From an uncultured Pseudomonadota bacterium (GTDB lineage: Bacteria; Pseudomonadota; Gammaproteobacteria; Burkholderiales; Eutrophovitaceae): a DNA stretch of 23,017 bases. The stretch covers positions 1 through 23,017 of the forward strand of contig CALJLA010000259.1 of the NCBI GenBank assembly GCA_937983055.1, given 5' to 3'. This document shows, in pieces, positions 1 to 7,781 of this stretch. How positions within the stretch are numbered: position 1 is the first letter of the stretch; each line of letters opens with the position of its first letter. A program made the position numbers and the translations under genes. The notes beneath the pieces were generated by a model. The model worked only from the letters and a program-made list of their open reading frames with translations. It did no database searches and was not told the origin of the DNA.

Positions 1-129
1 CTGGGGCTGGCGGCTACGCTTCGGGCTTCGCTATCAGATGAGCGCGTATCACGTCCTCATTGAGTCTGGTCATATAGAGCGGGCTAAGGCCCGGAACGGT
101 GTGGTCGCCCGATTGCAGCTCCGGCAGAT

Positions 130-1140
130 CTATACCGTCCGCTCCCGATCCGCCATCAGCCGCTTCGCGATCAGGTTGACGACATAGAACGCGAAGTGCG
201 GGTTGAGGTAGTAGATCTGCTTGACCTGCTCGGCGCTCAGGCTGAAGAGATCGACCTCGGTCTCGCACACCGCCGAGCAGGTTCTGAGGTGCGTGGGCGA
301 GAAGATGCCGATCTCGCCGAACAGTTCGCCGGGGCCGAGCGTGGCGTCGATCTCCGGCAGGCGCACGGTGCCGCGCTGCAGATAGTAGAGCTCGCGGCCG
401 GGGTCGCCCTGGCTGAACAGGCGGCTGCCTTTCGGCAGGCGGCGATGGGTCATGTGCGGCAGCAGCCACTCGAGATCGAGCCCGCCATCCTCGGCGCGTT
501 CGATCTGCAGCTTGCGCAGGTTGGGCAGGCGCGCCGCGACCAGAATCGCCTCGCTGCGGCTGGCGACATTCAGCGCCTTGAAGATCGCGTTCATGTGCAG
601 TTTGACCGTGCCCTCGGCGATGCCGAGTTGCGCGCCGATCGCATGATTGGTCTTGGCCTGCGCGGCCAGCGACAGCACTTCCATCTGCCGCTCGGTCAGG
701 CCGTAGGGGTTGCCCGAGTCCGGCGCCTCGCCTTCGGCAGCGGACGGGGCGGGGGTTGCCGCCGGCCGGAAGCCGCTGCCGTCGAGCACCAGCCGCAGCG
801 CGTTCTGCATCATCTGCGCGGTATAGTGCTGCGGCAGGTAGCCGGCGGCGCCGGCCTCGAAGACGCTGTCGATCAGCGCCGGGTCGCGATCGTCGCCGGC
901 GACGACCACCGGCGCGCGCGGCCAGCGCCGCGCGCAGCGGGCGACTGCCGCGGCCCCGTCATCGGCGGGCGAATCGATCGACAGAATGACCAGCGCCGGC
1001 GGCTTCGGCGCCTTTGCGTCGGCCAGCGCCGCGACGGGGTCGGTCCAATACGTCACCGTCGCCTTTGGCGACAGTTCGTGCAGAACAGCAACGACTCGAT
1101 CGCGCAGCGCGCCGGGTGGCGCGGCCAGCAGCACGTTCAT
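130..1140 (-). CDS. LuxR-type regulator: pseudo-receiver + HTH + cyclic-nucleotide-binding domain
   Basis: Predicted cytoplasmic transcription factor of 336 residues with three parts. Residues 1-125 have a response-regulator fold pattern, but the phosphorylation residues are missing: the acidic pair is replaced by AAPP (6-9), the acceptor Asp position is Ser54 (VILSIDSP), and the conserved Lys is Gln104 (GYLPQ). Residues 146-205 are a typical LuxR/GerE helix-turn-helix (LTERQMEVL, GTVKLHMNAIFKAL). Residues 228-330 form a CRP/FNR-like nucleotide-binding domain with the phosphate cassette core GELFGEIGIF and an Arg at 286. A CNB domain placed after the LuxR HTH is unusual. I infer that the signal is a nucleotide or a partner protein rather than phosphorylation. 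The start has AGGA about 9 bases upstream. The 129 bases downstream to the window edge hold nothing I recognise. Confidence 0.85.
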   Translation of the reverse strand: MNVLLAAPPGALRDRVVAVLHELSPKATVTYWTDPVAALADAKAPKPPALVILSIDSPADDGAAAVARCARRWPRAPVVVAGDDRDPALIDSVFEAGAAGYLPQHYTAQMMQNALRLVLDGSGFRPAATPAPSAAEGEAPDSGNPYGLTERQMEVLSLAAQAKTNHAIGAQLGIAEGTVKLHMNAIFKALNVASRSEAILVAARLPNLRKLQIERAEDGGLDLEWLLPHMTHRRLPKGSRLFSQGDPGRELYYLQRGTVRLPEIDATLGPGELFGEIGIFSPTHLRTCSAVCETEVDLFSLSAEQVKQIYYLNPHFAFYVVNLIAKRLMADRERTV

Positions 1141-1207
1141 CGCGGTGTTCCTGGACGAAAGCCGGAAACAGATCGCTAGTTAACACGCTCTTGAGTTGCG
1201 GGCAAGC

Positions 1208-1247
1208 GAAGAAGAAAAAGGCCGGTCCGCGGTAAAGCGAACCGGCC
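1208..1247 (-). terminator. Intrinsic terminator of the small secreted-protein gene
   Basis: On the minus strand GGCCGGTTCGC pairs with GCGGACCGGCC (11 pairs, one G-U) around a 6-base loop, followed directly by TTTTTCTTCTTC. It lies 58 bases after the stop of the gene at 1305-1658 and before the regulator at 1140, so the two genes are probably separate transcription units. Confidence 0.8.
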
Positions 1248-1304
1248 TGTGAAACGCCGCCGCGATGACGGCGCCTCGGGGGAGGCAAACTGCTGCGATG
1301 CTGC

Positions 1305-1658
1305 CTAGCGGTTGGCCGCCATGGTGGTGGGCTGGCTGCGCGGCGCCTGCGCCCGGCTGGGCGTGATGCCACGACCGCTCAGTTCCAGCGCGCTTGGCTG
1401 CGAGTCGACCCGCTTCTGGGCGATGCGCGCGCCGGACTGATTGCCACGGCCGAAGGCCGAGTGATCGTTTCCGGCTGCGGACACCGATCCGCCACCCGAC
1501 TGGCTGGCGCTCGACCGGCCCTGCACCTGGGCGACCTCGCCCTTGCCGCTCTTGACGCTGTCCGCGGTGGCGACCGACGGCGCGGCCAGTCCGGCTGCGC
1601 CCAGCGACAACGCGATGGCAAACACCACTTCCTGCTTCAGATAAGTACGAGTATTCAC
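1305..1658 (-). CDS. Small secreted Ser/Gly-rich hypothetical protein
   Basis: 117 residues, not recognised as a known family. The start is taken as GTG at 1658 because GGAGGG sits 5 bases upstream; a longer reading from 1727 would begin with a tail lacking any signal. The N-terminus is a classic signal peptide: charged NTRTYLK, then a hydrophobic stretch at about 11-26, with a likely cleavage after the Ala-Thr-Ala at 30-32. The mature part of about 85 residues is low-complexity, rich in Ser, Gly, Gln and Ala, has no cysteines and no obvious domain, and is likely disordered. It is followed by a strong terminator. It could be an exported structural or adhesion-related peptide, but nothing in the sequence proves that. 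Confidence 0.65.
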   Translation of the reverse strand: MNTRTYLKQEVVFAIALSLGAAGLAAPSVATADSVKSGKGEVAQVQGRSSASQSGGGSVSAAGNDHSAFGRGNQSGARIAQKRVDSQPSALELSGRGITPSRAQAPRSQPTTMAANR

Positions 1659-1803
1659 GATGTCCCTCCAACAAGTCTGCTCTGCACATTCCGGTCGGAC
1701 GACGGATCGTCCGGCTGGCCCTTGCACGCTGCCCTCTATCCAGCTCTCTGCCTTGGTCCAGCTTTTCGAGTCCGGCTAAAGCCCCGTGCGCGATTGCAGA
1801 TTA

Positions 1804-1825
1804 GGTTTCGAGGCGACGCGAAACC
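1804..1825. promoter_or_regulatory. Inverted repeat GGTTTCG-N8-CGAAACC
   Basis: Perfect 7-base arms (1804-1810 and 1819-1825) separated by 8 bases, in the non-coding stretch about 145 bases upstream of the secreted-protein gene. It lies in the most AT-rich part of the intergenic region. It may be an operator or just a hairpin; no promoter elements could be assigned confidently. Confidence 0.3.
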
Positions 1826-1879
1826 ATAGAACCCCGGTGGAGTAACTTTGGTTATATCGGGAGGAAAGCCGCCGGCGGC

Positions 1880-1896
1880 GGGTCCCCAGCGGACCC
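1880..1896 (-). terminator. Possible terminator hairpin after the DUF748 locus
   Basis: GGGTCC pairs with GGACCC around a 5-base loop, 13 bases after the downstream TGA that ends the DUF748 reading frame at 1910. More GC-rich pairing with flanking GCCGCC/GGCGGC is possible. There is only a weak T-run (TTTCC) afterwards, so termination is a guess. Confidence 0.35.
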
Positions 1897-1909
1897 GGCG
1901 GCGACTGGA

Positions 1910-2221
1910 TCAGCGCAGGCGGAACAGCGCGCGCGGCGCCGGCGGGCCTTCGTCATCGCCGGCCGCACTATCGGCCGGCGCCGTCCACACGCGCTGGGGA
2001 TCGATGTCGGCCTGCCCGATCAGGTAGCGGCGCGCGGCCTCGGCGCGCGCCTGCGCCAGCGACTGCAGCTGCGTCTCGCTCACCGGCAGGTTGGCGAGCA
2101 TCAGCTTTTCCATCTCCGGCACCGGCAGTTCGCTCGGCTGCCCCTGTGCGTCGCGCGGCTTGGGAAAGTCCGCCGCGAGAGTGGCGCGGCTCAAATCGGC
2201 TGCGTACCGGTCCGGCTCCGG
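1910..2221 (-). pseudogene. Cut-off C-terminal end of the DUF748 protein
   Basis: This stretch continues in exactly the same frame after the TAA at 2222-2224, for 103 sense codons up to a TGA. Its translation reads on naturally as the end of an OmpA-like module: it contains ADFPKPR, LAQARAEAARRYLIGQ and DPQRV, and closes with APRALFRLR, which is the usual style of DUF748 C-termini. A TTG at 2194 could be read as a start, but no Shine-Dalgarno sequence was seen, so an independent gene is unlikely. I read it as the amputated tail of the upstream gene, or the result of a sequence error. Confidence 0.7.
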
Positions 2222-5200
2222 TTACGGCGGATGCTCGTCGCCCGCGCCGGAATCGCGTTGCGCCGCCTGCCGTGCGTCGGCCACCCGGCGCTGCAGTTCG
2301 GCGCGGCGCAGGGCCGGTGCGTCATCGTCTCGCGCGGCGTGGCCGACGATCTCCAGATTGATCCCGGGCCGCTTGCGCAGCGCCTCGGCCAGCGCATCCA
2401 GGGTGTCGCGGGCGGTGGCGTCCAGGGCCTGCTCGCCGGCATCGAAGCGGACGCTGCGCAGCTGCTCGCCGCGCCCGACCAGGTTGCCGAGCATGCGGAA
2501 CGGCGACGTGACCGCGCGGCTGATCATGTTGAACACCACCTTGCCGACCACGCCGGCGACGCTGAACTCCGGATCGTCGAGCGTGCCGGACACCGGCACG
2601 TTGACGTCGATCACGCCGTTGGAATCTCGCAGCAAGCGCAGCGCAAACAGCACCGGCAGCTTGGTGGCCTGCGGGCTTTCGACCCGGTCGCCGAAGCGCA
2701 GCTGGTTGAGCACGATCTGGTTGCTGGCGTCCAGCTTGCCGTCCGCCACCTGGTAGCGGGCCTCGAAGGACAGCGTGCCGCCGTCGATGCCATAGCCCAG
2801 GTACTTCTTCGAGTACGGGCTGAAAGGCGTGAGCTCGATGCCGCGCACCTGCCCGACCAGGTCCAGCGCCAGCGGCGCGCCGATCGGGCTCAGCGTGCCG
2901 GAGATCCGGGTCGGGGCACCGCTGCGGAGGCTGCCGCGCAGATCGAGCTCTGCAGTCTCGCCGGGCTGCCCGTCCAGGCCGGCGAGCGAGCCGCCGATGT
3001 CCACCAGGCCCGCGCTGAAGTTCGGCGTGATGAAGTGGTCGGCAAAATCGATCTCGCCGCCCTGCAGGGTGATGCGGCCGATGCGCGGCCGTGCCGAAGT
3101 GTCGCCGGCGGCCTCCGGGCCCGCTTCTGGCGCACCTCCGCCTGCGTCCGCCGAATGCGCCTCGCGCGCCACTGTCAGCGCCTGCAGGTTGAGCTTGCCC
3201 TCGGGGCTTACCTCGATGCGCGAGTAGAAATCGCGCAGCGCGACCTGGCCGATGTCGACGGTGGTCGGCAGCCAGCCAAATGCCGCGTTGCCGAGATGCA
3301 GCGACGCCCAGCGCGCGAAGGTTTCCCCGGTTTTCGCATGTTTGGCCACGGCGTCGGTGACAAGGATGTCGCCGCGGATGATGCCGGGGGCGCCGAACGG
3401 CTCGGTCTGCACCGAGAGCTGCCCGTCGAAGGACGCTCGCCCGCCTTCCAGACCCACGTTCAGATAACGCCGCAGGTACGGCAAACCGGGCGCCAGCGCG
3501 ACATCGCGAACGTTGAGATCCAGCGTCGTCGCGAACGGACGCAGGGCCATGGCGCCGCTGATCTTGCCGGAACCGCCATGGCCTTCGATCTGCACCGAGA
3601 CCGTGCCGCGCTTGCCCGACGCCGTCGTCAGGTCGCTGGCCGAAACCGCGACGGCCGTGATGACGAATCGCGCCGGCTCGGCACCGGACGCATCGACAAA
3701 GGTCACGATTGCGCCGCTGCCCTGCAGCCGGCCGAAGTCGACCTGCCAGGGCCGGTCCTTGCCTGGCGCCTTTGCGCGGGCATCCGCCTCCCGCGGCGGC
3801 GTGAAATAGCGCGCGAGGTTCACCCGGCGCTCGCCATCCAGTTCCACCAGCACATGGCCTTTCTCCGCCTCGATCGAGTCGAAGCGCACCCGGCGCGCCT
3901 CGAAGTCGATCTTCGGCCCGGCAAGCCGGGCGCGCTCCACGTCCATGAACGCTTCGCCGCCGCCGCGCGGCCGCAGGCTGGCGTTTCGCAAATCGATGCG
4001 TTCGATGTCGAGAGTTCCGCGCAGGGTTTTGCCAAGCGTGAGCGCGTATCGGGCCTGGGCGTCCAGGCGACCCGATTGGGTATCGAAGCTCACATAGGGC
4101 GCGTAGTAAGGCTCATAGCTCGCCGCCGGCAGATCGCGCACCCGCAACGCCCCGGTGAGCTGCAGCGGCGAGCGCCGGATTTCGCCTTCCAGCTCGAAGC
4201 GCTCGCCGGTGCTCGCGATGCCGGAGAAACGGGTAATGATCGGGCGTCGCTCGCCAGTATCGATGCCGGCAACCTCGAGCGAGAACGGCGCCAGCGTTTT
4301 CACGAACGGCCGCTCAAGGCTTTGGTCCCTGAACTCGACGTGTTCGCCGTTCAGGGTGACGCGGTCGATCTGCACGCGCAGGCCGCGGGCATTTCCGCTG
4401 TTTTCGGCGGCCCGGTCGTTTCCGGCGCGGAACAGTTCGGTGAGCGCGAGGCGGCCATCGCGCCGCCGCTGCACGTTGAGACGGACCTTGGCCCCGGCGA
4501 TCTCGCGCAGATGCAGCCGGCGGGCCAACGGCTCGATCGCCTCGATGTCGACGCTCACCCTGTCGGCGGACGCGAGCGGCGTCTTGCCAGCCAGCACGGC
4601 GAGGTTGCCGAGTTCGACTGTCCCCGCCAGTTGCAGCCGGTCCGTCTCGCCAGCCCGTCGCTCGAACACCAGTTCCAGGCGAGCCGATGCCGTACCTGAT
4701 TTCAGCTCGACCGGCAGCTGCGGCGGCCAGTAGGGTTGATACGCGGCGAGGTCGACGGATTCGACGTCGAGCTCGACCCGGGTGCCGCGTCCCTCGGCGA
4801 ATGGCTGGCTGCGGACCGCCAGCGTGAATGGCGCGCCGTTGATGCGGCCTTCGACGGCCGGCTCGACGAACACCGCGATGTCGGAAGGCAGCGTGGAAAC
4901 GAAGGGCAGCGTAATGCGCAGCGCGGTCGCGGAATGCTGCCTGTCCAGCACCCGGTCCTCGAGCGCGATCGCGGCATCGGCGAACTGGAGGTTGCTGATC
5001 GAGAACTTCGGCAGTGGCTTCGCGCCCGGCGTGCCGTCTGCGCGCGTGCCGCCGCGTTCCAGCAGATCGGAAAAGTTGTAGCGCCCCGGCGCTTCGCGCA
5101 CCAGATTGATTCGCAGCCCTTCCAGGCGCACTTCGGACACCACCGGCGCGAGCCGCCACAGCGAACGCGTTGCATCGACATTGATGTGCAGCCGGCTGAA

Positions 5201-5443
5201 TGCCGCGAGGTTCGCCGCGTCTTTCCCGCCGACCGAGAAGTCCTCGACCGCCAGGGTCGCGGTGAACGGATTGAAGCGCATCCGCTCGATCGAAACCGGC
5301 CGATCGAGCGCCGCCGACAGCTGGTTCTCGACCGTGCGCTCGACGATCGGCGGCACGGCGAAAAAGCCGAGCAGAATCGCGAGCGCGAAAATCGTCGCCG
5401 CCGCGCCGAGCAAGCGGCGCAGCCGGTGTCCGGGTGCAGCCAT
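2222..5443 (-). CDS. DUF748 / AsmA-like envelope protein (C-terminus interrupted)
   Basis: 1073 residues from the ATG at 5443, preferred over a start at 5491 because AGGGAG precedes it and the N-terminus then is basic residues followed by a single membrane anchor at about 10-30. The rest is predicted periplasmic, made of the long repetitive beta-rich segments (repeats such as FSPYSKKYLGYGIDGGTLSF, DLRGSLRSG) typical of DUF748 proteins, which are related to AsmA/YhdP-type proteins linked to envelope lipid traffic; that role is inferred. The C-terminus starts an OmpA-like domain (RFDAGEQALDATARDTL, LEIVGHAARDDD, LRRAELQRRVADAR) but stops at a TAA after DEHPP, about 100 codons before the family's usual end. 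The missing part follows in frame at 1910-2221. Confidence 0.85.
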   Translation of the reverse strand: MAAPGHRLRRLLGAAATIFALAILLGFFAVPPIVERTVENQLSAALDRPVSIERMRFNPFTATLAVEDFSVGGKDAANLAAFSRLHINVDATRSLWRLAPVVSEVRLEGLRINLVREAPGRYNFSDLLERGGTRADGTPGAKPLPKFSISNLQFADAAIALEDRVLDRQHSATALRITLPFVSTLPSDIAVFVEPAVEGRINGAPFTLAVRSQPFAEGRGTRVELDVESVDLAAYQPYWPPQLPVELKSGTASARLELVFERRAGETDRLQLAGTVELGNLAVLAGKTPLASADRVSVDIEAIEPLARRLHLREIAGAKVRLNVQRRRDGRLALTELFRAGNDRAAENSGNARGLRVQIDRVTLNGEHVEFRDQSLERPFVKTLAPFSLEVAGIDTGERRPIITRFSGIASTGERFELEGEIRRSPLQLTGALRVRDLPAASYEPYYAPYVSFDTQSGRLDAQARYALTLGKTLRGTLDIERIDLRNASLRPRGGGEAFMDVERARLAGPKIDFEARRVRFDSIEAEKGHVLVELDGERRVNLARYFTPPREADARAKAPGKDRPWQVDFGRLQGSGAIVTFVDASGAEPARFVITAVAVSASDLTTASGKRGTVSVQIEGHGGSGKISGAMALRPFATTLDLNVRDVALAPGLPYLRRYLNVGLEGGRASFDGQLSVQTEPFGAPGIIRGDILVTDAVAKHAKTGETFARWASLHLGNAAFGWLPTTVDIGQVALRDFYSRIEVSPEGKLNLQALTVAREAHSADAGGGAPEAGPEAAGDTSARPRIGRITLQGGEIDFADHFITPNFSAGLVDIGGSLAGLDGQPGETAELDLRGSLRSGAPTRISGTLSPIGAPLALDLVGQVRGIELTPFSPYSKKYLGYGIDGGTLSFEARYQVADGKLDASNQIVLNQLRFGDRVESPQATKLPVLFALRLLRDSNGVIDVNVPVSGTLDDPEFSVAGVVGKVVFNMISRAVTSPFRMLGNLVGRGEQLRSVRFDAGEQALDATARDTLDALAEALRKRPGINLEIVGHAARDDDAPALRRAELQRRVADARQAAQRDSGAGDEHPP

Positions 5444-5518
5444 GTCTCCCTTTGTATAGTGGCGGCGCGCGCCCGCGACGCCCGCTTGCAACCGGAATTC
5501 AGGTCGCGGTGAGCCCGC

Positions 5519-6256
5519 TTACAGCCGGGACCAGCCCGGCTGCTCGCGGTCGAGAATGCGTTTCAGCGCCTCGAAGTGCAGCGTCGACTGTTGGCGTTCG
5601 CCCTCGATCTGTCTGGCAACGTCCGCGGCCATCGGTTCCGGCACGCGCTTCAACCGGCCGCCGGTGCTCTGGGCCAGTACCTGCACCATGCACGATCGCT
5701 CCAGGTAGTACAGATCGTCGAAGGCGTACGGCACGTTGTCGCCGCACACCATGACACCATGGTGCTGCATGAAGACGACGTCCTTGTCGCCCAGCGCGTT
5801 GCAGATACGGTCGCCCTCGTCGGTATCCAGCGCCACGCCGCCGAATTCGCGGTCGTAGCCAATGCGGCCGTAGAAACGCATGGCGTTCTGATTGGCCCGC
5901 ACGTCAAGCTCGGCGCCGTCGAGCAAGGTCAGGGCGGTGGCGAAAGGCATGTGAGTGTGCAGCACGCACTTCTTGCGCTTGCCCAGGTGAATACGGCCAT
6001 GAATGAAAAAGGCGGTCGGCTCCACCTTGTGGCGGCCTTCAACGGTCTGGCCGCGCTCATCGAGAATGACCAGGTCGCGCGGGGTGACCTCGGACCAGTG
6101 CAGCCCCTGGGGGTTGATCAGGAAATGATTCGGCGCGCCCGGCACTTCCAGGCTGAAGTGGTTGCACACGCCTTCGTTCAACCCCAGCCGCGCTGCACTG
6201 CGCAATGCCGCGGTGAGGTCGATGCGCGCCTGGGTGACCGGGTCAAACCGCTTCAT
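5519..6256 (-). CDS. Class II aldolase/adducin family protein
   Basis: 245 residues, cytoplasmic. Start set at 6256 (MKRFDPVTQ) because GGAGGAGG lies just upstream; a longer reading to 6340 has no such support. Class II aldolase fold: zinc ligands H100 and H102 in VLHTHMPFA, a third His in the FMQHHGVMVCG loop (165/166), and a glutamate at 79 (KVEPTAFF) near the position used as acid/base in fuculose aldolase. The family covers sugar-phosphate aldolases, decarboxylases and epimerases, and the substrate cannot be told here. It is divergent from a PhyH-type oxygenase with a 172-base gap. Located 75 bases upstream of DUF748 on the same strand, which might permit read-through. Confidence 0.88.
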   Translation of the reverse strand: MKRFDPVTQARIDLTAALRSAARLGLNEGVCNHFSLEVPGAPNHFLINPQGLHWSEVTPRDLVILDERGQTVEGRHKVEPTAFFIHGRIHLGKRKKCVLHTHMPFATALTLLDGAELDVRANQNAMRFYGRIGYDREFGGVALDTDEGDRICNALGDKDVVFMQHHGVMVCGDNVPYAFDDLYYLERSCMVQVLAQSTGGRLKRVPEPMAADVARQIEGERQQSTLHFEALKRILDREQPGWSRL

Positions 6257-6295
6257 GCCTGCCTCCTCCGAAATCGGGGCCGTCTCTGTGTTCGG

Positions 6296-6309
6296 CCATG
6301 CCGGCATGG
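6296..6309. promoter_or_regulatory. Perfect 14-bp palindrome between divergent genes
   Basis: CCATGCCGGCATGG is a perfect palindrome lying 40 bases upstream of the aldolase-family start and 120 bases upstream of the PhyH-type start. Its position suggests an operator shared by the two genes; the cognate regulator is not in view. Confidence 0.4.
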
Positions 6310-6428
6310 TACAAAACTTTGCCGCGGACGGCAGGCGCATGGCGGCTGGCGCGCCGTCCCGCTAAGATGGCGGCCTTTCCGGCGACCCGTGGGGGACTCC
6401 GCCGGTGGCCTGGGGAGGGAGCGATTCA

Positions 6429-7271
6429 ATGGAATATTCGGTGCTCACGCCAGAACAGCGCGAGGCCTATGACCGCGATGGTTTCGTGCTGGTGCGCGGC
6501 CTGTTCGATGCCGAAGAAACGCGCCTGCTCCAGCAGGCCATGGAAACCGATCCACAGATCCGCCAGCACTTCTACAACCGCCGGGACGCCGAGGGACTCG
6601 CTACCCGGATGGCGCTGTGGAACCATCCCGGCGACAGCGTCTACGGTATGGCGGCCCGCAGCCGCCGCGTGGTCGACACCATGGAATCGCTGCTCGGCGG
6701 CGAGGTGTATCACTACCACTCCAAGCTCACCGCGAAAGAGCCGTTCGAAGGCGGTGCCTGGGAATGGCACCAGGACTATGGCTACTGGTACAACAACGGC
6801 TGCCTGTACCCGCTGATGGCGAGCGTGATGGTCGCGCTCGACAGGTGCACACGCGAAAACGGCTGCCTGCAGGTGGTGCGCGGCTCGCACCTGCTCGGCC
6901 GCATCGACCACGGCGTGGTCCAGGGCAGCCAGGTCGGCGCCGCCCCGGACCGGGTAGCGAAAATCCTGGAACAGCTGGACGTGGTCTACGCCGAGATGGA
7001 GCCCGGCGACGGCCTGTTCTTTCACTGCAACACGTTGCACCGCTCGGACCAGAACCGCTCGCCCGACCGCCGCTGGACGGTGCTGTTCTGCTACAACGCG
7101 GCGCGCAACAACCCGGTGGTGGAGCACCACCACCCCTTCTACACCCCGCTTGAAAAAGTCGACGATGACGCCATCCGGCGCGCCGGAATCCGTTTCGCGC
7201 AGGGCGAGGGCGAGCGCTTCCTGAGCAACTTCGTCAATCCACCCGAGCTGAAAAAAACGATCGAGCTCTGA
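6429..7271 (+). CDS. Phytanoyl-CoA dioxygenase (PhyH) family oxygenase
   Basis: 280 residues, predicted Fe(II)/2-oxoglutarate-dependent oxygenase. The iron triad is visible: H114 and D116 in WEWHQDYGYW and the distal H204 in NTLHRSDQNRS, with R214/R215 in DRRWTVLF suited to bind 2-oxoglutarate. The stretch GCLQVVRGSHLLG is the conserved strand and loop of PhyH and ectoine-hydroxylase-like enzymes. Start at 6429 is chosen over 6405 because a purine-rich GGGAGGGAG precedes it. The substrate is unknown; PhyH members hydroxylate small metabolites or acyl chains. The divergent class II aldolase-family gene suggests a small catabolic or modifying unit, which is inference. It converges on ogt with 12 bases between stops. 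Confidence 0.88.
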   Translation: MEYSVLTPEQREAYDRDGFVLVRGLFDAEETRLLQQAMETDPQIRQHFYNRRDAEGLATRMALWNHPGDSVYGMAARSRRVVDTMESLLGGEVYHYHSKLTAKEPFEGGAWEWHQDYGYWYNNGCLYPLMASVMVALDRCTRENGCLQVVRGSHLLGRIDHGVVQGSQVGAAPDRVAKILEQLDVVYAEMEPGDGLFFHCNTLHRSDQNRSPDRRWTVLFCYNAARNNPVVEHHHPFYTPLEKVDDDAIRRAGIRFAQGEGERFLSNFVNPPELKKTIEL

Positions 7272-7283
7272 GCGGCCGCGGCT

Positions 7284-7781
7284 TCAACCCAGCGCGAGGG
7301 CCTGCTGGCTGGCTTCCAGCGCGAGCAGCGCGCGCTTGCGGTCCAGACCGCCGGCATAGCCGGTGAGGCTGCCGTTGCTGCCGATCACCCGGTGGCAGGG
7401 CACGATGATCGACACCGGATTGCGGCCGATGGCGGCCGCCGCCGCGCGCACGCTGTCGGATGCGCCGATCGCCCGGGCGATCGCGCCGTAGCTGACCGTG
7501 CCGCCCGGCGGAATGTCGCGAAGCGCCTGCCACACCCGTCGCTGAAATTCAGTGCCGTCGAGCCGCAGCGGCAGATCGAAGGTTCGGCGCTCGCCAGCGA
7601 AATACTCGCGCAGCTGGGTTCGTGCGGCGGCCAGCACCGGCCAGTCGGGCGCCTCGACCCAATCTGCCTCCGGCGCGCGGTCGTGCTTCTGCCCGGGAAA
7701 ATACAGGCCACACAACGCGTTCTCGTCGGCCACCATCAGCATGCGCCCGAGCGGGCTGTCGGTATAGGCATAACGTTTCAC
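7284..7781 (-). CDS. ogt: Methylated-DNA-protein-cysteine methyltransferase (Ogt type)
   Basis: 165 residues. It transfers the methyl group from O6-methylguanine in DNA to its own cysteine, in a suicide reaction. The active-site motif IIVPCHRVIG is intact with Cys129, and the DNA-binding helix region FQRRVWQALRDIPPGGTVSYGAIARAIG is typical. Start is GTG at 7781, preceded by AAGGAG with 7 bases of spacing; reading from 7844 would overlap the upstream gene by more than 60 bases. The GTG overlaps the TGA of the Ada-AlkA gene (GTGA, 4 bases), so the two are probably translationally coupled. Only the C-terminal Ogt unit is present; the regulatory Ada part lies on the neighbouring gene. Confidence 0.93.
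   Translation of the reverse strand: MKRYAYTDSPLGRMLMVADENALCGLYFPGQKHDRAPEADWVEAPDWPVLAAARTQLREYFAGERRTFDLPLRLDGTEFQRRVWQALRDIPPGGTVSYGAIARAIGASDSVRAAAAAIGRNPVSIIVPCHRVIGSNGSLTGYAGGLDRKRALLALEASQQALALG

Noticed and set aside
14..469. Alternative frame continuing past the regulator's stop, as a frameshifted C-terminus
   Set aside because: The CNB domain is already complete at the TAG, and the alternative tail shows no family-like features.
2231..4699. 822-codon open frame on the plus strand
   Set aside because: It is antisense to the DUF748 gene, and long antisense frames are expected in GC-rich codon usage. The product is His/Arg/Ala/Gln-rich with no domain.
5444..5518. TATACA as a -10 box for the DUF748 gene
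   Set aside because: It lies only about 10 bases before the chosen ATG and no -35 lies at a usable distance.
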